Part shown: one piece after another, positions 8,444 through 21,075 of the stretch
How positions within the stretch are numbered: the stretch's first letter is position 1
Layout of the letters: the number at the start of each line of letters is the position of its first letter
Origin: Methylobacterium sp.
Lineage (GTDB): Bacteria > Pseudomonadota > Alphaproteobacteria > Rhizobiales > Beijerinckiaceae
Direction of reading: 5' to 3'
Assembly (NCBI RefSeq): GCF_028290105.1
Contig: NZ_JAQGKL010000239.1
Coordinates: 1 to 33,429, forward strand
DNA length: 33,429 nt
Program-made: the position numbers and the translations under genes
Notes under the pieces: model-generated
Database searches by the model: none
What the model was told of the DNA's origin: nothing
Seen by the model: the letters and a program-made list of their open reading frames with translations, nothing else

Positions 8444-8917
8444 CTAACCCTTGTCACGCATGATGCGCGCGCGATCCCGCTGCCAATCCCGTTCCTTCGA
8501 CGCTTCGCGCTTGTCGTGGAGCTTCTTGCCGCGTCCAAGACCGAGCTCGATCTTTGCCCGGCCCTGCTCGTTGAAGTAGATCTTCAGCGGCACCACCGTG
8601 AAGCCTTCGCGCTGGGTGGCACCGATCAGCTTGTTGATCTGCTTGCGGTGCAGAAGCAGGCGACGCGGTCGCTTGGTCTCGTGGTTGAAGCGGTTCGCCT
8701 CGATATATTCCGGAATGTAGGCGTTGAACAGCATCAGGTCCGTGCCGGATGGGCCCGCATAGGCTTCACCGATCGTGGCCTTGCCCTTCCGCAGGGATTT
8801 GACCTCGGTGCCCGTCAGGGCAAGTCCGGCCTCCAGCGTATCGGTGATCTCGTAGTGGTATCGGGCGGCGCGGTTGTCGGCGACGACGCGGCGGTTCGAT
8901 TCAGGTTTAGGAGCCAT
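8444..8917 (-). CDS. smpB: SsrA-binding protein SmpB
   Basis: Binds tmRNA and brings it to stalled ribosomes for trans-translation. The 157-residue protein has the family pattern: [22 protein letters not shown], the conserved [10 protein letters not shown], the beta-barrel core with NAYIPEY, and [13 protein letters not shown]. It ends in a basic tail ([20 protein letters not shown]) that enters the decoding centre. The ATG at 8917 is used; a GTG one codon earlier is less likely. It lies downstream of dapA on the same strand with an 82-nt gap and converges with the NYN gene. No tmRNA gene is seen in this window. Confidence 0.97.
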   Translation of the reverse strand: MAPKPESNRRVVADNRAARYHYEITDTLEAGLALTGTEVKSLRKGKATIGEAYAGPSGTDLMLFNAYIPEYIEANRFNHETKRPRRLLLHRKQINKLIGATQREGFTVVPLKIYFNEQGRAKIELGLGRGKKLHDKREASKERDWQRDRARIMRDKG

Positions 8918-8999
8918 CACAACGTCGGGTCAGGCCGACCGCGAAAGCGCGACCGGGCCGAGGGATATGGTTCGTCGCGACGCGCTCTGCCAGTCGGGC

Positions 9000-9899
9000 T
9001 CAGCCCGCGAGCAGGCCCGCGTGGCGAAGCGCAGCGTCGACGAGGGCCTTCGTCTCTTCGCCGACCGTGATCAGCGGCAGGCGAACCTCGTCGCTCATGT
9101 GGCCCAGCCGGGCGAGGGCATACTTCGCCGGAGACGGGTTAGGCTCAGCGAACATGCTGACATGCAGCGGCATCAGTCGGTCCTGGATCTGGAGTGCCTT
9201 GGCATAATCACCCGACAGAGACGCGTCCTGCAGGTCGGCGCAGAGACGGGGGGCGACGTTCGACACCACGGAGATGCAACCGCAACCGCCATGCGCATTG
9301 AAGCCGAGCGCCGTCGCATCTTCCCCCGAAAGCTGAATGAAGTCTTCGCCCATGGCTTGGCGTTGCAGGCTGACCCGGTCGAGCTTGGCCGTGGCATCCT
9401 TCACGCCGACGATGTTCTTCAGTTCATGCAGGCGCGCCATCGTCTCGACACTGATGTCGACGATGGATCGTCCGGGAATGTTGTAGAGGATGATCGGAAT
9501 GCCGATGGCGTCGTTCACGGCCTTGAAATGCGCGTAGAGCCCTGCCTGGTTCGGCTTGTTGTAGTACGGCGACACGACCAGCACGGCATCCGCCCCAGCC
9601 TTTTCGGCGTGGCGCGCGCGCGTCACCGCCTCGACGGTGGAATTCGAGCCGGCGCCGGCGATCACCGGCACACGTCCTGCAGCCTCCTCGATGCAGATCT
9701 CGACGACGCGGTCGTGCTCGGCATGGGTCAGCGTCGGGCTCTCACCGGTGGTGCCGGTGGGTACGAGGCCGTGGATGCCCTGCTCGATCTGCCAGTTCAC
9801 GAACTTGCGGAAAGCGGCCTCGTCGAAGGCGCCGTCCTTGAACGGGGTCACGAGTGCGGACATCGCGCCGCGAAGGCGTCGGGTGGAAGTCTCGGTCAT
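9000..9899 (-). CDS. dapA: 4-hydroxy-tetrahydrodipicolinate synthase
   Basis: Condenses pyruvate with aspartate semialdehyde, the first committed step to lysine and the cell-wall component meso-diaminopimelate. The TIM-barrel protein has 299 residues. The Schiff-base lysine is Lys167 in VGVKDATA, with Tyr139 in LYNIPGR, Arg144, and the GTTGES loop at about 49-54. The C-terminal half has [23 protein letters not shown], as expected. The start at 9899 gives a short extension relative to some homologues; Met13 is an alternative. It diverges from the lytic transglycosylase gene across 186 nt, which should contain both promoters, and reads toward smpB. Confidence 0.96.
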   Translation of the reverse strand: MTETSTRRLRGAMSALVTPFKDGAFDEAAFRKFVNWQIEQGIHGLVPTGTTGESPTLTHAEHDRVVEICIEEAAGRVPVIAGAGSNSTVEAVTRARHAEKAGADAVLVVSPYYNKPNQAGLYAHFKAVNDAIGIPIILYNIPGRSIVDISVETMARLHELKNIVGVKDATAKLDRVSLQRQAMGEDFIQLSGEDATALGFNAHGGCGCISVVSNVAPRLCADLQDASLSGDYAKALQIQDRLMPLHVSMFAEPNPSPAKYALARLGHMSDEVRLPLITVGEETKALVDAALRHAGLLAG

Positions 9900-10085
9900 C
9901 CTGGCGTTCCCAGCCGTCGGTCTCGTCGCGCCGGTCGTCCGGCAGCGGCACCGCTTCGCGCGGACGGGCAGACATAGGCCCTCGTCCGCACCGGCGCAAA
10001 CGCTGCGTTGACGGGGTTAATGCCTTCTTAATGCCCTTCGGATGAGCTTGAAGATCTGTCCGCATTCCTTGGGACTGGAAGAACC

Positions 10086-12359
10086 ATGGTGTTCTCGACG
10101 CAGCGGGCAGCCCTGATGCTGGCCCTCACCCTGGCTTCGGCCGGATCGGTCCTCGCCGCGTCCGGCGGTTCGGGTACAGACGCGCCGACGCTGCGGCCGG
10201 CGAGCGATGCGGTGGCGCCGTCCGCCGCGCTCCCCGACGCCAAGGTGCCGGATCCCGTCGCGGCGGATGCCCTGAAGATCGACGCCAAGGCGCCGGAGGC
10301 GGCACCTGGCCCGACGCTGCCCCCTGCGGCGAAGGCCTATGCTTCCGCCGACCCCGAAGCCGGCATCGCATTTCCGCTGCCGGACGCAACGGTGTCTCCG
10401 GCAGCACCCGTGCCCGAAGTGCCGGACCCGGCCCGTGCGGCGCGCGTCGCGCCCAACGTCGATCTACCTGCGCTGCGGCAAGCCATCGACGCTTACCGGA
10501 AGGGGCGCGTTTCGGAAGGGGACCGCCTGAGGGACGGGTTTACGGATCCGGCAGTCCGGGCGCTGCTCGAATGGGTGGCGATCCGCGCCGGGGCCGGGAT
10601 CGGTTTCGAGCGTACGGTCGCCTTCACGCGTAGCAATCCCGATTGGCCGGCCGGTCCCCTGCTGCGTCGGCGCGCCGAGGAGGCCCTGCTGACGGAGCGC
10701 CGGAACCCCGCGACGGTCCGTGCCTTCTTCGCGGCCTCGAAACCCGCGAGCGCGCCGGGAAAGTTCGCCCTGGCGCTGGCGTTCAAGGCTGATGGCCTCG
10801 ACGAGGATGCTGCGACGCTCGTGCGCGATCTGTGGCGGGGGGAAACCTTCGGGCGCAGCCTGGAAGCCAAGGTGCTGGACGCCTTTCCGAATCTGCTGAC
10901 CCGGGTCGATCATCGCTACCGCATGGAACGGGCCCTCCTGAAGGAAGATTACGAGACCGCTGGCCGGGCCGCTGCATTTGCCGGCGGGGGATACGCAACG
11001 CTGGTCCGAGCCCGTCGCGCCGTCGAGGAAAAGAGCGCGTCGGCACCGGCCGCCCTCAACGCAGTGCCGCCCTCGCTGCGAAGCGACTCTTCCTACATCC
11101 TCTCCCGCGCCCAACATCTGCGCCGGCACGACAAGATCGTGGAAGCGGCGGCGATGATCGCCATGGCCCCCACCAACCCCGATGTGCTTGTCGACGGCGA
11201 CGAGTGGTGGGTCGAACGGCGGATCGTGGCGCGCAAGCTCATCGACGCCAATGATCCTGGTGCTGCCTACGCGGTGGCCAGCGCGCACAGCGCTCGCACG
11301 GTCGAGAAACGCATTGAGGCCGAGTTCCACTCAGGCTGGATCGCCCTGCGCTTCCAGGACGATCCCACCAAGGCGGCACGCCACTTCGCGGAAGCCGGCC
11401 GCATCGCCGAAACCCCGATCTCCCTGGCGCGGGCGGCCTATTGGCAGGGACGTGCCGCCGAGGCTCTGCAGCAGACCGACGAGGCCAAAGCTTTCTATGA
11501 GCGCGCCGCGCTCCAGCCGATCGCCTATTATGGACAACTGGCCCGGACGAAGCTCGGACGCTCCAGCCTGTCACTGCGCAGCATTCCGGAACTCGACGCG
11601 AGCCAGCAGGCCGCATTCGATCAGAGGCTCTATGTCCGCGCGCTGAAAATGCTCGAGGCGGCAGCCCTCAAAGACCTCGCGCTTCCGCTCTACATCGACA
11701 CCGCGAACCGTCTGACCGATGCCGCCGAGATCGACGCCCTCGGCAACGTTGCGACCGAGCAGCGAAATTCCCGTGCCCTGGTCGCCGTCGGCAAGATCGC
11801 CGTGCAGCGCGGCCTCCCCCTGGACGCCCACGCCTATCCCACCATCGGCATCCCGAACTACGAGGCCTCTGCCGCCGTGCCGCTGGTGGAAAAGGCGATG
11901 GTGTTCGCCATTGCCCGCCAGGAAAGCCAGTTCGACCCACTCGCGCAGTCGAGCGTCGGCGCGCGGGGCCTGATGCAGATGATGCCGGCCACCGCCCAGC
12001 GCACGGCCCGGCGGGTCAGCACCAGCTTCGACCAGGATCGGCTCACCAGCGACCCGGCCTACAACGCCCGTCTCGGTCAAGCACACCTCGGCGAACTGAT
12101 GGAGGATTGGCGCGGCTCGTATATCCTCGCCTTCGCCTCCTACAATGCCGGCGGCGGCAACGTGAAGAAGTGGATCGACGCCTACGGTGATCCCCGGAAG
12201 GGCGGCGTCGACCCCATCGACTGGGTGGAGCGCATCCCGTTCACGGAGACGCGCAACTACGTTCAGCGCGTGATGGAAAACCTGCAGGTCTATCGCAATC
12301 GCCTGGACGGAAAGAGCGCGCTGCTCATCGACGGAGACCTCCAGCGCGGCGCTCGCTGA
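10086..12359 (+). CDS. slt: Soluble lytic murein transglycosylase
   Basis: Periplasmic enzyme that cleaves peptidoglycan between MurNAc and GlcNAc, forming 1,6-anhydro ends. The N-terminus (MVFSTQRAALMLALTLASAG) is a signal peptide, followed by a Pro/Ala-rich linker to about residue 115. A long helical repeat region follows, of the kind that forms the Slt ring. The C-terminal SLT domain has the catalytic Glu613 in ARQESQFDP, followed by GARGLMQMMPATA and YNAGGGNVKKW. At 757 residues it is longer than E. coli Slt70, mostly because of the N-terminal linker. The ATG at 10086 has ggaag upstream and places the signal peptide correctly. Confidence 0.93.
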   Translation: MVFSTQRAALMLALTLASAGSVLAASGGSGTDAPTLRPASDAVAPSAALPDAKVPDPVAADALKIDAKAPEAAPGPTLPPAAKAYASADPEAGIAFPLPDATVSPAAPVPEVPDPARAARVAPNVDLPALRQAIDAYRKGRVSEGDRLRDGFTDPAVRALLEWVAIRAGAGIGFERTVAFTRSNPDWPAGPLLRRRAEEALLTERRNPATVRAFFAASKPASAPGKFALALAFKADGLDEDAATLVRDLWRGETFGRSLEAKVLDAFPNLLTRVDHRYRMERALLKEDYETAGRAAAFAGGGYATLVRARRAVEEKSASAPAALNAVPPSLRSDSSYILSRAQHLRRHDKIVEAAAMIAMAPTNPDVLVDGDEWWVERRIVARKLIDANDPGAAYAVASAHSARTVEKRIEAEFHSGWIALRFQDDPTKAARHFAEAGRIAETPISLARAAYWQGRAAEALQQTDEAKAFYERAALQPIAYYGQLARTKLGRSSLSLRSIPELDASQQAAFDQRLYVRALKMLEAAALKDLALPLYIDTANRLTDAAEIDALGNVATEQRNSRALVAVGKIAVQRGLPLDAHAYPTIGIPNYEASAAVPLVEKAMVFAIARQESQFDPLAQSSVGARGLMQMMPATAQRTARRVSTSFDQDRLTSDPAYNARLGQAHLGELMEDWRGSYILAFASYNAGGGNVKKWIDAYGDPRKGGVDPIDWVERIPFTETRNYVQRVMENLQVYRNRLDGKSALLIDGDLQRGAR

Positions 12360-12433
12360 CAGAGGCACCGCATGGTCGGGAAGGACTCGGCGCGCTACTT
12401 CGGCCCGAATCGCACACTCGCATCGGACCTGTC

Positions 12434-13177
12434 ATGACCGAATCCGCCATCACCGCCGCGATCCTCGTGATCGGCGACGAGATCCTGTCCGGGCGCACCA
12501 AGGACAGGAACATCGGCACGATCGCGGATTACTGTACGGCGATCGGGATCGACCTCAGGGAAGTGCGGATCGTGCCGGACGAGGCGGAGCGCATCGTCAT
12601 AGCCATCAACGCCCTGCGTGAGACCTACACCTACCTCTTCACCACCGGGGGCATCGGGCCGACGCATGACGACATCACCGCCGATTGCGTGGCTGCGGCA
12701 TTCGGCGTGACGATCGATGTCGATCCACGCGCCAAGGCGATGCTGCTGGAACGCCACAAGCCCGAAGATTTGAACGAGGCCCGCCTGCGCATGGCGCGCA
12801 TCCCGGCCGGCGCCGACCTCATCGCGAATCCAGTCTCGAAGGCGCCGGGCTTTCGCATCGGCAACGTCATCGTCATGGCCGGCGTGCCCGGGATCATGCA
12901 GGCAATGCTCGACAATATCGGCCCGACGCTGGCGACCGGCGCGAAGGTCCTGTCCGAGACGATCGAGGCGGGAAATCTGCCCGAAGGCACCTATGCGGGC
13001 GGCCTCGCGGCGATCGCCAAGGCCCATGCGACCGTCTCCATCGGCTCGTATCCGTCAATGACACCGAACGGCTTTGCCAATCGTGTTGTTGTCCGTGGCA
13101 GGGATGCCGAAGCGGTCGCCCGCGCGCGAGACGACGTCAGCGCGATGCTGGAGGGCTTGCGCGGCGCCCACGCCTGA
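12434..13177 (+). CDS. CinA-like molybdopterin-binding (MoCF) domain protein
   Basis: Single MoCF/MoeA-MogA-type domain with the family signatures ILVIGDEILSGRTKDRN at the N-terminus and TTGGIGPTHDD at about 70-80, then PGFRIGNVIVMAGVPGIMQAM. It corresponds to the N-terminal half of CinA; the 247-residue length shows that the C-terminal nicotinamide-nucleotide deamidase half is absent. Proteins like this are often annotated as competence/damage-inducible protein A, but no competence role is implied, and its true substrate is not known to me. It starts 74 nt after the lytic transglycosylase and ends 44 nt before the FNT transporter gene, all on the plus strand. Confidence 0.87.
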   Translation: MTESAITAAILVIGDEILSGRTKDRNIGTIADYCTAIGIDLREVRIVPDEAERIVIAINALRETYTYLFTTGGIGPTHDDITADCVAAAFGVTIDVDPRAKAMLLERHKPEDLNEARLRMARIPAGADLIANPVSKAPGFRIGNVIVMAGVPGIMQAMLDNIGPTLATGAKVLSETIEAGNLPEGTYAGGLAAIAKAHATVSIGSYPSMTPNGFANRVVVRGRDAEAVARARDDVSAMLEGLRGAHA

Positions 13178-13221
13178 CGCGCAGCTGCTTCGGCTTCCAA
13201 CGATACGTAGGAGCCGATGCG

Positions 13222-14067
13222 ATGGGAGAGCGGACCGACGAAGGCAGGGACGCACAGCTGAAGAGCGTGGCCGATGCCGGCCGGCCGGATGCCTTCGTTC
13301 TGCACGAGGCGATCCGCCGAGAGGGCGACGAGGAGCTGCGCCGGCATGGCGGCGCCCTGCTGCTCTCGGCGATTGCCGCCGGACTGACCATGGGATTTTC
13401 CCTGATCGTGCCGGGTGTGCTCAAGGCGCATCTGCCTCACGCCCCGTGGACCGAACTCTTGACGAGCGTCGGCTACGCCACGGGCTTTCTCATCGTGGTG
13501 CTCGGGCGCCAGCAGTTGTTCACCGAAAACACGCTGACGCCCATCCTGCCCCTGCTTCACGACCGCACCGGGACGACCCTGTGGCGGGTGATGCGCCTCT
13601 GGAGCATCGTGCTGGTCGGCAACATCACCGCAACCGCCGTCATTGCGGCCGTCTTGTTCCACTCGGATGCATTCGAGCCGGGTGTTCGGGAGGCCTTCAT
13701 CGAGATCAGCCGTCATGCGGTGAGTTCGGGTTTTGGCACCACGCTGATCAAGGCGGTGTTCGCCGGATGGCTCATCGCGCTAATGGTCTGGATGCTGCCG
13801 GCGACCGGATCGGCCGCACCCTTCATCGTGATCCTGATCACTTGGCTGGTTTCGATGTGCGGCCTCGCGCACATCGTCGCCGGATCGGTCGACACGTTCT
13901 ACCTCGTCTTCGCCGGCGAGGTGACGCTGTTCGACTATGGCTGGCGCTTTTTCGTGCCCACCCTCATCGGCAACGTCTTCGGTGGCACAGCCCTGGTTGC
14001 GGTCCTGAATTTCGGGCAGGTGGCGCCTCAGGTCGAAGAGCAGAAAGCCGCCGACGGCGAGATCTGA
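13222..14067 (+). CDS. Formate/nitrite transporter (FNT) family membrane protein, YfdC-like
   Basis: Integral inner-membrane channel of the FNT family, which moves small monovalent anions such as formate or nitrite. Six membrane segments are apparent at about 44-66, 80-97, 125-147, 170-193, 198-220 and 243-264. The central pore histidine corresponds to His217 in CGLAHIVAGS, and LFTENTLTP matches the first re-entrant loop. The charged, roughly 40-residue N-terminal extension resembles YfdC-type members. The ATG at 13222 follows taggag. The product is 281 residues. In a methylotroph formate is an obvious candidate substrate, but no formate dehydrogenase or other formate gene lies nearby, so this is inference. 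Confidence 0.88.
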   Translation: MGERTDEGRDAQLKSVADAGRPDAFVLHEAIRREGDEELRRHGGALLLSAIAAGLTMGFSLIVPGVLKAHLPHAPWTELLTSVGYATGFLIVVLGRQQLFTENTLTPILPLLHDRTGTTLWRVMRLWSIVLVGNITATAVIAAVLFHSDAFEPGVREAFIEISRHAVSSGFGTTLIKAVFAGWLIALMVWMLPATGSAAPFIVILITWLVSMCGLAHIVAGSVDTFYLVFAGEVTLFDYGWRFFVPTLIGNVFGGTALVAVLNFGQVAPQVEEQKAADGEI

Positions 14068-14126
14068 GGGCGTCCTCGCCGGGTCCGACTGTTGCGCCCG
14101 AAGCCGGTGGATGCGGCACTCTGTCT

Positions 14127-14306
14127 TCAGGTGCGCACGACAGCCCGTCCCTTCACGGCGGCGGCGAGTGCCTTCAGGTTCCGGTTGAGATCGGCGATCT
14201 CGTTGAGCGCGATCGTCTTGTGGCCGTCTTTCACCGCGCGCTCGATGTCGCTGACCTGATCGGCGGCCATGCGCTTCAGTTCGGCGGCGAGTTGGTCCCG
14301 GGTCAT
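14127..14306 (-). CDS. Small conserved-looking hypothetical protein (59 aa)
   Basis: I do not recognise this protein. The minus-strand ATG at 14306 gives MTRDQLAAELKRMAADQVSD and a 59-residue, highly charged, probably all-helical product ending in a basic stretch (VKGRAVVRT). It has no signal peptide or membrane segment. The reading frame extends upstream to 14519, but that part looks like non-coding translation. A good ribosome site (ggagcgac on the minus strand) lies just before 14306. It converges with the FNT gene across a 59-nt gap and diverges from the outer-membrane protein gene. Confidence 0.6.
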   Translation of the reverse strand: MTRDQLAAELKRMAADQVSDIERAVKDGHKTIALNEIADLNRNLKALAAAVKGRAVVRT

Positions 14307-14567
14307 CGTCGCTCCTGTCGCGGCGGGAGAGTTGCCCGTGCGGGATACCGCAGCATGCTTAACCCGCGGTTCCCATTCCGGGATGACGGCCTTCATGCCT
14401 GCACACCCAGATCGCCGCGCCGCGCTGCCTGCGCGGCACGCCCGGGAACGACGAATTTGGTACGGCGCCTGACGCTTCCCATGCGGGTGTGGCCTGGCGG
14501 GCATAGTCGCGTTCGGCAACCGCGAGTAGTTTGAGCAACAATTCTAGGACCTGGGACACACACCCCG

Positions 14568-15434
14568 ATGATCGCAAAAACCTTTCTGGCCGGCCTCGCT
14601 TCGCTCGTCGCTATCGGCGCGGCCTCCGCCGCCGACCTTCCGCGCCGTGAAATGGCGCCCGTCTTCGTTCCCGTCCCGGTGTTCACCTGGACCGGCGTGT
14701 ATTTCGGCACGCACAGCTCCTACACGTTCAGCGACAACCAGAACATCCGGACGCTGGGCAACAACCCGAACACGGCGACGAACGTCGCCCTCGGCCGCCG
14801 TGCGCCGAACTTCAAGGCCGAGCAGGACGGCATCGGCAACATCGGTGGCGGCCTCGGCTACAACTATCAATTCACGCCGGGCTCGGGCTTCGTGGTCGGT
14901 GCTGAGGCTGACGTGACCTGGACGGATATCGGCAAGCGCCGCGACTATTTCGGCCCGGCCATCGCCCAGAACAACTTCATTCCGGATCCGAGCAGCTACC
15001 GGAACCGCCTGAACTACCTCGGTACCGTGCAGGGCCGTCTCGGCTACGCCTTCGATCGGTTCCTGGTCTACGGGACCGGCGGCTTCGCTTACGGCGACGT
15101 GAAGTATCAGGCCGATTTCTTCAACACCGCGAACCGCCTCGCCTATACCGGCCGCTTCAAGGGCATGGAGACCGGTTACGTCTACGGCGGTGGCATCGAG
15201 TACGCGATCCCGACCGACAGCTTCCTGAACCGCTTCAACTTTATCGGCGGCCTCATCGGCGCCAGCGCCATCACCTTGAAGGCCGAGTATCTTCGTTACG
15301 ATCTCGGAAGCCGCGACGTCCTGGTGAACAACACCGGCCTCGGCGCACCAGCGACCGGCTCCTACACCTCGCGTTTCCGGACCGAGGGCAACCTGATCAA
15401 GGCCGGCTTCAATTATAAGTTCGGCTCGCTCTAG
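14568..15434 (+). CDS. Outer-membrane beta-barrel protein (Omp25/porin-like family)
   Basis: The 288-residue protein begins with a clear signal peptide, probably cut after ASA at about residue 21. Alternating aromatic/polar strands follow, typical of the small Omp25/Omp31-like surface barrels of Rhizobiales: FTWTGVYFG, GGGLGYNYQFTPGSGFVVGAEADV, YLGTVQGRLGYAFDRFLVYGTGGFAYG, and a final strand ending NYKFGSL. The last residue is Leu rather than the usual Phe. The family is structural or immunogenic, and specific transport is unknown. The gene is monocistronic: a strong terminator follows, and the neighbour upstream is on the other strand. Confidence 0.9.
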   Translation: MIAKTFLAGLASLVAIGAASAADLPRREMAPVFVPVPVFTWTGVYFGTHSSYTFSDNQNIRTLGNNPNTATNVALGRRAPNFKAEQDGIGNIGGGLGYNYQFTPGSGFVVGAEADVTWTDIGKRRDYFGPAIAQNNFIPDPSSYRNRLNYLGTVQGRLGYAFDRFLVYGTGGFAYGDVKYQADFFNTANRLAYTGRFKGMETGYVYGGGIEYAIPTDSFLNRFNFIGGLIGASAITLKAEYLRYDLGSRDVLVNNTGLGAPATGSYTSRFRTEGNLIKAGFNYKFGSL

Positions 15435-15485
15435 ACCGAGTCGCTGGCGATCCTTCCCGGATCGCCAGACGCAGACAGACTATGG

Positions 15486-15517
15486 AAAAGCCCCGCTCTC
15501 GCGAGCGGGGCTTTTTT
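15486..15517. terminator. Strong bidirectional terminator
   Basis: aaaagccccgctc (15486-15498) pairs with gagcggggctttt (15503-15515) around a tcgc loop, a 13-bp stem flanked by A-run and T-run. It ends the outer-membrane protein transcript on the plus strand. It also has the right form to end the GlcG-like gene on the minus strand. Confidence 0.95.
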
Positions 15518-15542
15518 GTCGGGGTGTTCGGTTCGAGACGTT

Positions 15543-15977
15543 TCAGGTCCGCCAGGGATGCGCCGGCAGTTCGGTTGCGCCGATGGTGCTCGCACCAGCC
15601 AGGGCTACAGCGTGATCGTTCTCCACCGTCGAGCCGCTCACGCCGATGGCGCCCGACATCTCGCCGTCCTTGTCGACGATCGGGATGCCGCCCGGAAAAG
15701 TGATCAGGCCCTCGTTGGAATGCTCGATGCCGTAGAGCGGCCCGCCCGGCTGCGAGAGAGCGCCGATCTGGCCAGTCATCATCCCGAAGAACACGGAAGT
15801 CTTGGCCTTCTTGTGAGCGATGTCGATCGAGCCGACCCAGGCGCCGTCCATCCGGTAGAACGCCTTCAGGTTGCCGCCGGAATCGACCACGGCGATACAC
15901 ATCTGGGTGCCAAGCTCCACGGCCTTGGCGCGGGCAGCCTCGATGGCCTTGTGCGCGTCGTCGATGGTCACGTGCAT
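15543..15977 (-). CDS. GlcG/HbpS-family (DUF336) protein
   Basis: The 144-residue protein has the features of the family: the N-terminal helix with [16 protein letters not shown], then [36 protein letters not shown], and the loop [20 protein letters not shown] followed by [18 protein letters not shown]. Members include E. coli GlcG, of unknown function in the glycolate operon, and Streptomyces HbpS, which binds heme and responds to redox stress. No signal peptide is present, so it is probably cytosolic. The start at 15977 has aggaga about 10 nt upstream. It lies directly downstream of mclA but behind the mclA terminator, so it may have its own promoter or depend on readthrough. Its function here is unknown. 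Confidence 0.85.
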   Translation of the reverse strand: MHVTIDDAHKAIEAARAKAVELGTQMCIAVVDSGGNLKAFYRMDGAWVGSIDIAHKKAKTSVFFGMMTGQIGALSQPGGPLYGIEHSNEGLITFPGGIPIVDKDGEMSGAIGVSGSTVENDHAVALAGASTIGATELPAHPWRT

Positions 15978-16015
15978 GATGATGTCTCCTGATTTGCCCG
16001 GTACGGGGCGAAAGT

Positions 16016-16044
16016 AAAAATGGCCGCCTCCGAAGAGGCGGCCA
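16016..16044 (-). terminator. Terminator closing the serine-cycle block (UUCG tetraloop)
   Basis: On the minus strand tggccgcctc pairs with gaggcggcca (16021-16044) around ttcg, the very stable C(UUCG)G tetraloop, and TTTTTA follows. It lies 32 nt after the mclA stop. Confidence 0.93.
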
Positions 16045-16075
16045 AGGTCTCAGGTCGAAGCGTTGGGTGCAGCGA

Positions 16076-17050
16076 TCAGTTCGAGGCCATCGCGTTGGCC
16101 TTCTCGATCAGCGCCTCGGCCATGCGGATCGAAGCGATGTCGATGAGGCGTCCATCGAGGGAGACGGCGCCCTTGCCGGCCTTGGCGGCATCTTCCATCG
16201 CCGCGAGGATGCGGCGAGCCTTCTCGACTTCGGCAGCCGACGGAGTGAACACCTCGTTGGCCAGGTCGATCTGCGAGGGGTGGATCGCCCACTTGCCCTC
16301 GAAGCCGAGCGCGGCACAGCGGCGTGCGGCGGACGTGTAACCGTCCGGGTCGGAGAAGTCGCCGAAAGGACCGTCGATCGGGCGCAGGCCGTAGGCTCGG
16401 CAGGCCACCATCATGCGAGCCTGGGCGAACAGCCACGGATCCTGCCAATGCGTCTCGCGGTTGCCGGCCTCATCCTTGTCGGTGAGGACCGAATAGTCCT
16501 TGTTCACGCCGCCGATGACGGTGGAACGTGCCCGGGTCGAGGCGGCGTAGTCGGCCACGCCGAAGGACATCGCCTCCAGGCGCTTCGACGAGGTCGCGAT
16601 CGCTTCGACGTTGGCCATGCCGAGAGCGGTCTCAATCAGAACCTCGAAGCCGATCTTCTTCTCGCGCTTCTTGGCCTGCTCGATCTGCGTCACCATCACG
16701 TCGATGGCGTAGACGTCGGCCGGCACGCCGACCTTGGGGATCAGGATCATGTCGAGGCGCGGACAGGCCTCAACGATGTCGACCACATCCCGGTACATGT
16801 AGTGGGTGTCGAGACCGTTGATGCGGATCATCATGGTCTTGTTGCCCCAGTCGATCTCATTGAGCGCCTGGATAATGTTCTTGCGGGCCTGCTCCTTGTC
16901 GTCGGGGGCGACCGCATCCTCGAGGTCGAGGAAGATCACGTCGGCCTTGGAGGTGGCCGACTTCTCCATGAAGGTCGGGTTCGAGCCGGGGACGGCGAGT
17001 TCCGAGCGGTGCAGGCGCGGCGTGGCCTGCTGGATCAGGGTGAAGCTCAT
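16076..17050 (-). CDS. mclA: L-malyl-CoA lyase
   Basis: Splits malyl-CoA into acetyl-CoA and glyoxylate, the last step of the serine cycle. The 324-residue CitE-like TIM barrel has DLEDAVAP at 42-49, substrate-binding Arg76 in MIRING, and the metal ligands Glu140 (LIETALG) and Asp167 (SFGVADY). The C-terminal lid is seen in KWAIHPSQIDLANEVFTPS. The start at 17050 follows aggaagga. The frame is open upstream to 17122, but the family N-terminus begins MSFTLIQQATPRLHRSELAV. It is the last gene of the serine-cycle block, 131 nt after ppc, and is followed by a strong terminator. Confidence 0.96.
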   Translation of the reverse strand: MSFTLIQQATPRLHRSELAVPGSNPTFMEKSATSKADVIFLDLEDAVAPDDKEQARKNIIQALNEIDWGNKTMMIRINGLDTHYMYRDVVDIVEACPRLDMILIPKVGVPADVYAIDVMVTQIEQAKKREKKIGFEVLIETALGMANVEAIATSSKRLEAMSFGVADYAASTRARSTVIGGVNKDYSVLTDKDEAGNRETHWQDPWLFAQARMMVACRAYGLRPIDGPFGDFSDPDGYTSAARRCAALGFEGKWAIHPSQIDLANEVFTPSAAEVEKARRILAAMEDAAKAGKGAVSLDGRLIDIASIRMAEALIEKANAMASN

Positions 17051-17181
17051 TGGGATTCCTTCCTGTTTTGAAGTGTTCTGGACGTTCATGAGACCCGAAA
17101 GTCGGGCCACCATACCGATCAAGACGCGCGAGCGCGCCAGTCCGTGAGCCTTCGCGAGCCCCCGGTATCCTTACAAATCCA

Positions 17182-19941
<2,760 letters not shown>

Positions 19942-20130
19942 GGACAAGGCCACCTTGTGTACGTTCTTCGCCGAGCGACCGCGACGGAAGCGGGCGACGG
20001 GTGCCACGCGGTTTGCCGTCGGTACGATCAGGCGTCGCGGTCGAAGCGTTTCGCAAGCTCCTCCCCCGCTGTCTAAGAGGGGAAAACCGCTTCCGGAAAG
20101 CTCATACCTTTTCCGGTCGCGCCGCAATTC

Positions 20131-20154
20131 CCCTCCCCCCAACAGGGGGGAGGG
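20131..20154 (-). other. C/G-tract hairpin between mtkB and ppc
   Basis: ccctcccccc (20131-20140) pairs perfectly with ggggggaggg (20145-20154) around a 4-nt loop, 9 nt beyond the mtkB stop on the transcribed minus strand. There is no T-run, so it is more likely an RNA-stabilising or pausing structure than a terminator. A second 7-bp stem (ccggaaa 20093-20099 with tttccgg 20110-20116) lies in the same 222-nt gap. The elements look like dispersed intergenic repeats, but only this copy is visible here. Confidence 0.6.
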
Positions 20155-20163
20155 TAGATCACG

Positions 20164-21057
<894 letters not shown>

Positions 21058-21075
21058 GACGTATCCTCCCCTAAT

